5,212 nt of DNA. Source: Actinomycetota bacterium (lineage in GTDB: Bacteria > Actinomycetota > Actinomycetes > Nanopelagicales > Nanopelagicaceae). Below, piece after piece: positions 1-5,212 of the stretch. Under the pieces are notes generated by a model. That model was not told where the DNA came from. It did no database searches and saw nothing but the letters and a program-made list of their open reading frames with translations. The stretch's first letter is position 1. Every line of letters begins with the position of its first letter. The stretch is from positions 1 to 5,212 of the forward strand of contig WLIM01000072.1 of assembly GCA_009702205.1 (NCBI GenBank), in the 5' to 3' direction. A program made the position numbers and the translations under genes.

Positions 1-299
1 AGTAGATCCAGCCCAACAAGAATCGCAGCCATTTCACTTCGGTTCATTCGCCTTGGGGCTGTGAGGGTTTGTGGTTCGGAAACAGTTACGTATCCATCTT
101 CGTAATACATATCAATTAGTTCTAGGGGCGTGTAACCCGGAAGTCCACACATATGTATCAACTTCAAATCATCATTGATTTGTTCTTCGCTTACCCCAAA
201 GACTTCTGCGAGTTCTGAAATTGAAATTCCTTGATGTTCTAAGAGATATGGAACAAGGTCCAAAGCGCGTGCCGTACGTTCCAGTGCGGATTCACTCAT
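1..299 (-). CDS. pafC: PafC, WYL-family transcriptional regulator (N-terminal part, runs off left edge)
   Basis: The first 99 codons are visible, starting MSESALERTARALDLVPYLL. The segment is a helix-turn-helix region of the DeoR-like type: ISELAEVFGVSEEQINDDLKL at residues about 26-46 reads as a recognition helix unit, followed by the PafC hallmark MCGLPGYTPLELID at residues about 50-63 and then a beta-rich stretch ending in RRMNRSEMAAILVGLDL. The WYL domain and C-terminus lie beyond position 1. In mycobacteria PafC forms a heterodimer with PafB that activates the RecA/LexA-independent DNA-damage regulon; I infer the same role here. The ATG at 299 overlaps the pafB TGA as ATGA, and a strong Shine-Dalgarno (AAGGTG) lies 5 nt upstream inside pafB, so the start is well supported and translation is probably coupled. 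In relatives tatA and tatC usually follow; that cannot be seen here. Confidence 0.93.
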   Translation of the reverse strand, partial: MSESALERTARALDLVPYLLEHQGISISELAEVFGVSEEQINDDLKLIHMCGLPGYTPLELIDMYYEDGYVTVSEPQTLTAPRRMNRSEMAAILVGLDL

Positions 300-1231
300 T
301 TTGACACCTTAGATAGCAACGCAACTAAAGCTTGCGAGAGTGATTTTGGTTCTAGAACTTTAACCGTGGAACCATGCCAAATAAGTTCACGAATGAAACT
401 TGATTCATTCGTGTAGACGAATTCAAAGGTGTCCGATTGTTGCCCTTCTTCGATGAGCTTTCCTCGATTGCGGAGAATAAGCGCCGTATCCTTATCAATC
501 GCTACCTTAGCGATATGTCCAATTTCGTGATCTGATTGCGGAAGGTATTGCCTCGGATTAAAGTCTTTAGGTATCTCAAAAGAATTCTTCTTTTTTGCTG
601 CCGTTATCTCAGATACGATTCTTGAAAGTTTGAATAGTCGAATTTCGTCACGATCCAGATCAAAACCAATTAGATACCAAAAATCATTCCAGAAAAGAAT
701 GCGATAAGGATTAACCCTACGCTCCTTGAGGCTCTGGGAATCGTAAGAAAAAGAGATTGCGCAACGATTGCCGATGGCTTTGGTTATCCCATCGAGAAGT
801 ATCGAAGGGTTTTCAAATCGATACTTAAGCTTGAAATCTAAATCTAACGAAGCTGGCACACCAAGTGATTGTAACTTTCTGATACCTGACTGCGCATTTG
901 GTGCGAATGCTGAGTCATTCCATAAGTTTGCGGCAATACTGATTATCGCTAACTCTCTAGGAGTGAGGTTCGGCACGGTCAATTCATAGGACTTCTGTGG
1001 AATTCGATAACCAGGTTCATCTTCGAAGAAGATATCGAGATCACCTACTTCAATTTCAATACCTAACGAACGAAGGTCATCCTTATCTCGCTCGAACATC
1101 CGCTCTTTGGCTTCTTGAGTTCCTTCATAGCCATACACATTCTCAAGAATCTGATTCTTCTTTAAATATCTCTTGGCCGAAAGCAGGGCAAGTGTTAGGT
1201 TGATTAACCGTTCCGTTTTGCGATCTGACAC
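296..1231 (-). CDS. pafB: PafB, WYL-domain transcriptional regulator of the DNA-damage response
   Basis: This is a full-length 311-residue protein (M. tuberculosis PafB is about 330). It opens with ERLINLTLALLSAKRYLKK, a winged helix-turn-helix at residues 1-75 carrying the family signature ERMFERDKDDLRSLGI (about 43-58) and the DEPGYRI wing (about 71-77). A WYL domain follows at about 148-208: RRVNPYRILFWNDFWYLIGF, with W185-Y186-L187 and the downstream RLFKLSRI. The rest, about 240-311, fits the WCX extension, ending WHGSTVKVLEP. In mycobacteria PafB pairs with PafC to activate most DNA-damage genes independently of LexA, probably sensing a nucleic-acid ligand through the WYL domains; that function is transferred by homology. 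The start is GTG at 1231, chosen because TAAGG lies 7 nt upstream and MSDRKTERL aligns with the family N-terminus. It is transcribed divergently from the FKBP gene. Unlike the usual arrangement, no pafA or proteasome genes lie upstream. Confidence 0.96.
   Translation of the reverse strand: MSDRKTERLINLTLALLSAKRYLKKNQILENVYGYEGTQEAKERMFERDKDDLRSLGIEIEVGDLDIFFEDEPGYRIPQKSYELTVPNLTPRELAIISIAANLWNDSAFAPNAQSGIRKLQSLGVPASLDLDFKLKYRFENPSILLDGITKAIGNRCAISFSYDSQSLKERRVNPYRILFWNDFWYLIGFDLDRDEIRLFKLSRIVSEITAAKKKNSFEIPKDFNPRQYLPQSDHEIGHIAKVAIDKDTALILRNRGKLIEEGQQSDTFEFVYTNESSFIRELIWHGSTVKVLEPKSLSQALVALLSKVSK
305..310 (-). promoter_or_regulatory. Shine-Dalgarno of pafC within pafB
   Basis: The minus strand reads AAGGTG, then 5 nt (TCAAA), then the pafC ATG at 299. 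The site lies inside the last codons of pafB and fixes the pafC start at the 4-bp ATGA overlap. pafC can therefore be translated both by re-initiation and from its own ribosome site, as expected for two partners needed in equal amounts. Confidence 0.75.
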
Positions 1232-1308
1232 GTGAAAACCTTACTGGTTTGGTAGCCTTGGTGCATTAGATAATCCCCTTAATCGCAGATAACCGATATT
1301 GGAGAGCC
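1232..1308. promoter_or_regulatory. Divergent pafB / FKBP intergenic region with candidate overlapping promoters
   Basis: This is the largest non-coding gap in the window (77 bp) and must hold the start signals of both flanking genes. On the plus strand GATAAT at 1269-1274 is a 5/6 match to a -10 box, 34 nt before the FKBP ATG, but no good -35 box is seen at 16-18 bp. On the minus strand TCTAAT at 1270-1265 is also a 5/6 match for pafB, again without a convincing -35. The two hexamers overlap within ATTAGATAAT. Shine-Dalgarno sites are GGAGAG at 1301-1306 for the FKBP gene (short spacing, 2 nt after the last G) and TAAGG at 1243-1239 for pafB. I found no match here to the mycobacterial PafBC-dependent promoter motif (TTGTCRGTG, 8 nt, TANNNT), so autoregulation is not supported by sequence. 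Confidence 0.45.
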
Positions 1309-1821
1309 ATGTTCGAGTCCAGAAAAGCCTTATTGATAATCGCTCTTGCGGCGAGTGCGTCGCTAACTTCATGCACCTTAGATGGCGGAAGCGCCAAGAA
1401 AGCAGGCGCTGTGTCCGAGTCACAGAACACAAATCGAGAGTATCTAGCTGTATCAAATAATGCTGGTTCTGAACCGAAAATTGGTAAGCCTATTGGCAGC
1501 GCTCCCACTGAATTGGTATCTAAAGACATAATTGTTGGAAACGGTGCGCAAGTTACAGCGTCTTCGACTTTAACTGTTCAATATGTTTTGATTTCATGGA
1601 AAACAGGAGAAGTAATTCAATCATCCTGGTCTGGTCAACCGGCAGTATTCCCACTTAGTGGCGTAATCGCTGGATGGCAACAAGGTATGCCTGGAATGAA
1701 AGTTGGCGGTCGTCGCCTATTAGTTATTCCACCAGATTTAGCTTATGGCGCAAATGGTTCAGGCCCTATAGGACCAAACGAAACTCTAGCGTTCGTAGTC
1801 GATGTAATTGCTGTTAGCTAA
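1309..1821 (+). CDS. Secreted lipoprotein, FKBP-type peptidyl-prolyl cis-trans isomerase
   Basis: The 170-residue protein has a lipoprotein signal peptide: charged MFESRK, hydrophobic ALLIIALAASA, and lipobox L19-T20-S21-C22, so it is probably anchored to the outer face of the membrane. A low-complexity linker (about 23-68) leads to a single FKBP domain (about 70-170). Compared with human FKBP12, conserved pocket residues are Y92 (Y26), V119-I120 (V55-I56), W123 (W59), Y146 (Y82, in DLAYGANG) and F162 (F99). However I103-Q104 replace F36-D37, and A112 sits at F46. FKBPs accelerate proline isomerisation and assist folding of exported proteins; the loss of the Asp could weaken or alter catalysis. 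FKBP genes stand next to pafB in other actinobacteria, such as Streptomyces, but on the same strand; here the gene is inverted, convergent with trmI and divergent from pafB. The ATG start is supported by GGAGAG and a complete signal peptide. Confidence 0.93.
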   Translation: MFESRKALLIIALAASASLTSCTLDGGSAKKAGAVSESQNTNREYLAVSNNAGSEPKIGKPIGSAPTELVSKDIIVGNGAQVTASSTLTVQYVLISWKTGEVIQSSWSGQPAVFPLSGVIAGWQQGMPGMKVGGRRLLVIPPDLAYGANGSGPIGPNETLAFVVDVIAVS

Positions 1822-1834
1822 AATATTTTAAGCT
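1816..1834. terminator. AT-rich palindrome at the convergent FKBP / trmI junction, possible weak bidirectional terminator
   Basis: The two convergent genes end 6 bp apart and their TAA stop codons form the two ends of a perfect 12-bp palindrome, TAAAATATTTTA, at 1819-1830. Flanking AGC (1816-1818) and GCT (1832-1834) extend it to a stem of about 7 bp with one bulged A at 1831 and an ATAT loop. The stem is mostly A-T and has no long GC core, so it is weak for an intrinsic terminator. It is nevertheless the only candidate separating the two transcripts, and it would read the same from either side. Confidence 0.3.
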
Positions 1835-2682
1835 TCAGTTTCATTAATTCCGTAAGCACCTTTTGATGGTCTCCGGCGCCTGGCTGGGGCAATAGTTCCT
1901 GGGGCTAATCTCCTAGCCATTATCAAAAATGCAGTATGCGCAATCATTCGATGTTGTGGGCGCACTGCCAAACCTTCGTGGTGCCAACCTCGAACTATCG
2001 TTTCACTGCTTTCAGGTTCTGTGAAATTTCCACTGCTCTTAATAGCCTCTGCTGTCTGCGATAACTGTGTCGTGGTTGCAACATATGCAATGAATACGCC
2101 GCCAGGATCCAAAACCTGGCTTGCCATATCTATGCATTCCCAAGGTGCCAACATATCTAAGACAACTCGGTCATATTTTATTTTATGATCATGATCTTGC
2201 ACGGCACCTAATTGGAGAGACCAATTTGAAGGAGTCTGACCAAAATATTGGCGGATATTCTTCTCGGCGATTGTTGCAAATTCTTCACGCTTTTCAAACG
2301 AATGTACCAGACCGCTATCCCCAACTGCTCTCAAAAGTGATATCGAAAGCGCGCCAGACCCAACACCTGCTTCGAGCACCTTAAGTCCTGGAGCAATATC
2401 AGCTACGCCCAAAATCATCGCGGCATCTTTTGGATAAACAATTGTGGCCCCTCGAGGCATAGCAAGAACATAATCAGCCAAAAGTGGTTTGAATGCGAGA
2501 AATTTTAGGCCACCAGTCGTTTCTACAACTGTTCCTTCAGACTTCCCAATTACATCATTGTGAACTAACCAACCATTGTGAGTGTGCCACTCTTGATTCA
2601 ATTGAAGAGTAATTGTGTGCATCTTTCCTTTAGCGTCAGTTAATTGAACACGATCACCAACCTCGAAGATATGTGCTGACAT
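1828..2682 (-). CDS. trmI: TrmI, tRNA (adenine-58-N1)-methyltransferase
   Basis: TrmI uses S-adenosylmethionine to methylate N1 of adenine 58 in the T-loop of tRNAs, stabilising their fold; the bacterial enzyme is a homotetramer in the cytoplasm. The 284-residue protein closely resembles M. tuberculosis Rv2118c throughout. It has an N-terminal beta-rich part (FEVGDRVQLTDAKGK, residues 6-20; MPRGATIVYPKDAA, 75-88) and a Rossmann-type methyltransferase fold with motif I, VLEAGVGSGALSISLL (102-117). The VVLDMLAPWE segment (173-182, with D176) forms the adenine/SAM pocket, and the conserved ending includes AVRPQHRMIAHTAFL (239-253) and a basic tail (RRRRPSKGAYG). I chose the ATG at 2682 over an in-frame GTG at 2694 because GAGGA sits 5 nt before the ATG and the GTG has no ribosome site. 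It lies 22 nt downstream of metH with no terminator between, so the two are probably co-transcribed. In many actinobacteria trmI precedes the proteasome ATPase gene; here it does not. Confidence 0.96.
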   Translation of the reverse strand: MSAHIFEVGDRVQLTDAKGKMHTITLQLNQEWHTHNGWLVHNDVIGKSEGTVVETTGGLKFLAFKPLLADYVLAMPRGATIVYPKDAAMILGVADIAPGLKVLEAGVGSGALSISLLRAVGDSGLVHSFEKREEFATIAEKNIRQYFGQTPSNWSLQLGAVQDHDHKIKYDRVVLDMLAPWECIDMASQVLDPGGVFIAYVATTTQLSQTAEAIKSSGNFTEPESSETIVRGWHHEGLAVRPQHRMIAHTAFLIMARRLAPGTIAPARRRRPSKGAYGINETEA

Positions 2683-2687
2683 AGAGT

Positions 2688-2692
2688 TCCTC
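2688..2692 (-). promoter_or_regulatory. Shine-Dalgarno that decides the trmI start
   Basis: On the minus strand GAGGA lies 5 nt before ATG at 2682. It overlaps the alternative GTG codon at 2694-2692, so initiation at that GTG would have to use AT-rich sequence upstream (TAATTA), which has no Shine-Dalgarno character. This favours the 284-residue protein over a 288-residue one. Confidence 0.75.
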
Positions 2693-2704
2693 ACTAATTA
2701 GCGG

Positions 2705-5212
2705 TTAATTGGCGTTGAAGTATTTAGCTTCAGGATGATGGACGATAATTGCAGATGTAGATTGTTCGGGATGTAGCTGAAATTCTTCACTTAATTCAAC
2801 GCCTATTCGTTGTGGTTCCAAAAGTTCACAAAGTTGGGTTTGATCTTCAAGATTAGGACAAGCTGGATAACCAAATGAATATCTGGAACCACGGTAACCC
2901 TGATCTAAAATATCTACAATATTTATCGAATCTTCCTTTGCGAAACCAAGCTCTTCCCTAATTCTTCCATGCCAGTGTTCAGCAAGAGCTTCGGTGAGTT
3001 GCACCGATAACCCATGAAGTTCAAGGTACTCGCGATACTTGTTGGCTTCGAACAACTTCGCCGTAGCATCACTTACGCTCTGCCCCATCGTGACCACGTG
3101 AAAAGCTACGGTATCAAGCTCACCGCTCTCTTTACTGCGGAAAAAATCGCTCAAACAAAGTCTTCGATCTCGAGACTGTCTCGGAAAAGTAAATCTTGTT
3201 CGCTCGCTCCCCTTAGCTTCACCTTCGTGGTGCAAAATAATTAAATCATTGCCTTCGCTATAACAAGGGAAATACCCGTAAACAACTGCCGCATTTAACC
3301 AACCATTAGCAGCAACGTCATTCAAGAGTGAGCGAAGCCTTGGTCGACCTTCATTTTCGACCATCTCTTCATACTCACCTCGCTTGCCTTGCAATCCCCA
3401 TTGCCCAACAAAAAGGGCACGTTCATCAAGAGAATTCAAATAACTTGATAACGGAATTCCCTTAATTATCTTTGAGCCATAAAAGGGTGGCTTGGGTAAT
3501 TCATTTGTCGTAGATACATCCGAGCGATTGGTATCTACGTTAACAGCGCGGTTAGCCCGAGTATTAGGTGTTTTGCGTTCCCGCAGGGGCGGAAGTGAAA
3601 CCGAAGTATCTCCGCGCTTTATCGCCATCATCGAGTCCATTAGATGCAGACCTTCAAACGCATCCTTTGCATAGCGCACAGTTCCCTCGAAGTTGTTAGC
3701 TAAATCTTGTTCCACGAAACTACGAGTTAGGGCTGCTCCGCCAAGAATGATAGGCCATTTATTAGCAAGCCCACGTGTGGAAATTTCTTCTAAATTCTCT
3801 TTCATAATAACTGTCGATTTAACCAACAAGCCTGACATGCCAATAACGTCAACTTCAGATTCGTTAGCAGAATCAATTATCTGATTTATGGTCTGCTTAA
3901 TTCCGATATTCACAACGGTATAACCATTATTAGAAAGAATAATATCCACTAAATTCTTTCCAATATCGTGGACATCTCCCTTTACAGTAGCAAGCAGCAT
4001 TTTTCCTTTACCGCCATCTTCAATCTTCTCCATATGAGGTTCTAGAAGTGCAACTGCCGTCTTCATAACCTCAGCTGATTGCAGAACAAACGGAAGTTGC
4101 ATTTGCCCACTACCAAATAGTTCACCAACTGTCTTCATGCCGGCTAAAAGATGTTCATTAATTATTGTCAGAGGCGCAATGCCATTAGACATGGCCTCCT
4201 GCAAATCGGCCTCGAGTCCAACTTTTTCGCCATCAATAATTCTGCGTTCTAGTCGCTCAATTAGTGGCAGCGCAGCTAGTTCGGCCGCACGCGTGACCTT
4301 AGTTGACTTAGATTCAACACCGTCGAAAAGTTCTAGGAATGTCGAAAGCGGATCGTACGTGCAATTACCTTCGGTATCGAAAGTTCTGCGGTCATAAACC
4401 AGATCAAGTGCTACACGCAATTGATCAGCATCTATTCTCGCAATTGGAGTAATTTTTGAGGGATGCACAATTGCAGAATCCAAACCTGCATTCACGGCCT
4501 CTGCAAGAAATACCGAGTTCAGAACAATTCGTGCAGCGGGATTCAAACCGAAAGAAACATTAGAGACGCCCAGAGTAGTTTGAACTTTTGGATAGCGACG
4601 CTTTAGTTCAGCAATGGCGTTCAGCGTTTCAATTCCATCTCTTCGAGTCTCTTCTTGGCCAGTAGCAATCGGAAAAGTTAGGGTATCTATCAAAATATCA
4701 TCAGTGGCCATTCCCCAATTGCCAGTTAGATCTTCAATAAGCCTTGTTGCAACTTTTAACTTCCATTCGCAATCTCTCGCTTGCCCCTGCTCATCGATTG
4801 TTAGAGCTACAACTGCTGCTCCATGTTCTTGAACGAGTGGCATAATTTTTGCAAATCTAGAATTTGGGCCATCGCCATCTTCGTAATTAACTGAATTTAT
4901 AACGCTGCGACCACCTAGATGCTCTAGTCCAGCCTTTAACACAGAAGGTTCTGTGGAATCTAAGACGATAGGAAGTGTCGAGCTTGTAGCAAGCCTTGAA
5001 GCAAGCTCTTTCATATCTTCAACGCCATTGCGGCCAACATAGTCAACAGAGAGATCCAACATATGTGCACCATCGCGAATTTGATCTCGCGCAATTTCAA
5101 TACAACTCTGCCAATCTTCTGCGAGCAGCGCATCGCGAAAGGCCTTCGAACCATTTGCATTCGCGCGTTCACCAATCGCCATGTAAGTGCGATCTTGCCT
5201 AAATGGCACGAA
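2705..5212 (-). CDS. metH: MetH, cobalamin-dependent methionine synthase (C-terminal about 835 residues, runs off right edge)
   Basis: MetH transfers a methyl group from 5-methyltetrahydrofolate through cob(I)alamin to homocysteine, making methionine. Counting from the GTG at 5209: folate-binding domain about 10-290 (IGERANANGSKAF at 12-24, LDLSVDYVG, TTLGVSNVSFGLNPAA); cobalamin cap about 315-395 (VGELFGSGQMQLPFVLQSAE); B12-binding Rossmann domain about 400-530 with GDVHDIG, where H414 is the lower axial cobalt ligand, plus S459 and G490-G491; a linker about 535-575; and the reactivation (AdoMet) domain to the end, with YGYFPCYSEGN (644-654) and RYSFGYPACP (776-785), R776 and GY being the AdoMet-binding signature. 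The frame is open to position 5212, and VPFRQD matches an internal family segment, so the GTG at 5209 is not the start; the homocysteine-binding domain (about 300-350 residues) lies outside. One small deviation is GERAN where most relatives have GERTN. All visible domains are intact, so a functional B12-dependent enzyme is expected. Confidence 0.97.
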   Translation of the reverse strand, partial: FVPFRQDRTYMAIGERANANGSKAFRDALLAEDWQSCIEIARDQIRDGAHMLDLSVDYVGRNGVEDMKELASRLATSSTLPIVLDSTEPSVLKAGLEHLGGRSVINSVNYEDGDGPNSRFAKIMPLVQEHGAAVVALTIDEQGQARDCEWKLKVATRLIEDLTGNWGMATDDILIDTLTFPIATGQEETRRDGIETLNAIAELKRRYPKVQTTLGVSNVSFGLNPAARIVLNSVFLAEAVNAGLDSAIVHPSKITPIARIDADQLRVALDLVYDRRTFDTEGNCTYDPLSTFLELFDGVESKSTKVTRAAELAALPLIERLERRIIDGEKVGLEADLQEAMSNGIAPLTIINEHLLAGMKTVGELFGSGQMQLPFVLQSAEVMKTAVALLEPHMEKIEDGGKGKMLLATVKGDVHDIGKNLVDIILSNNGYTVVNIGIKQTINQIIDSANESEVDVIGMSGLLVKSTVIMKENLEEISTRGLANKWPIILGGAALTRSFVEQDLANNFEGTVRYAKDAFEGLHLMDSMMAIKRGDTSVSLPPLRERKTPNTRANRAVNVDTNRSDVSTTNELPKPPFYGSKIIKGIPLSSYLNSLDERALFVGQWGLQGKRGEYEEMVENEGRPRLRSLLNDVAANGWLNAAVVYGYFPCYSEGNDLIILHHEGEAKGSERTRFTFPRQSRDRRLCLSDFFRSKESGELDTVAFHVVTMGQSVSDATAKLFEANKYREYLELHGLSVQLTEALAEHWHGRIREELGFAKEDSINIVDILDQGYRGSRYSFGYPACPNLEDQTQLCELLEPQRIGVELSEEFQLHPEQSTSAIIVHHPEAKYFNAN

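Noticed and set aside
1241..1529. Two overlapping minus-strand open frames of 71 and 87 codons opposite the start of the FKBP gene
   Set aside because: They lie antisense to a clear lipoprotein gene, have no ribosome site or recognisable motif, and overlap each other in different frames; shadows of the FKBP coding sequence.
2692..2694. GTG as an upstream start of trmI (288 residues)
   Set aside because: There is no Shine-Dalgarno before it, and the codon overlaps the good GAGGA site of the ATG at 2682.
2696..2710. Short inverted repeat AATTA / TAATT around the metH stop codon
   Set aside because: Only five A-T pairs; such repeats are expected by chance in this base composition and it is followed by no T-tract.
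4165..4186. TTGTCAGAG resembling the left half of the mycobacterial PafBC promoter motif
   Set aside because: It lies antisense inside metH, the TANNNT box is not found at the expected 8-nt distance, and no gene follows on that strand.
3014..5202. Several plus-strand open frames of 60-86 codons within metH
   Set aside because: All lie antisense to well-conserved MetH domains and show no family motifs or ribosome sites.
5207..5209. GTG as a possible start codon of metH
   Set aside because: The frame stays open to the window edge, and the residues V-P-F-R-Q-D match an internal, conserved segment between the homocysteine and folate domains, so this is an internal valine.

Overview
The window looks like chromosomal DNA from an actinobacterium with unusually low GC for that phylum (GC estimated by eye, roughly low to mid forties). 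PafB, PafC, TrmI and the MetH activation-domain sequence are all of the actinobacterial type, and the metH / trmI / pafB / pafC order is an actinobacterial neighbourhood. Low GC, short spacers and overlapping genes suggest a streamlined, probably freshwater or planktonic lineage such as Nanopelagicales (acI). That placement is an inference and cannot be proven from this sequence.

Layout from right to left, in the direction of transcription of the minus-strand genes: the C-terminal about 835 residues of cobalamin-dependent methionine synthase metH (truncated by the right edge); 22 nt later trmI, the tRNA m1A58 methyltransferase; then, convergent on the plus strand and only 6 bp from the trmI stop, a secreted lipoprotein of the FKBP peptidyl-prolyl isomerase family; then a 77-bp divergent intergenic region; then pafB and pafC (4-bp overlap), the WYL-domain pair that acts as a DNA-damage-response activator in mycobacteria. 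pafC is truncated by the left edge after 99 codons. Coding density is very high; the only non-coding stretches are 77, 22 and 6 bp. There are no RNA genes, CRISPR arrays, mobile elements or notable repeats.

The most interesting point is what is absent. In Mycobacterium and Streptomyces the block between trmI and pafB holds the Pup-proteasome system (ATPase mpa/arc, dop, pup, prcB, prcA, pafA), all on the same strand as its neighbours. Here that whole block is missing and is replaced by one inverted FKBP gene, while pafBC remain. This reads as a lineage that lost, or relocated, pupylation and proteasome genes but kept the PafBC regulator. No wholly new system is evident in the window.
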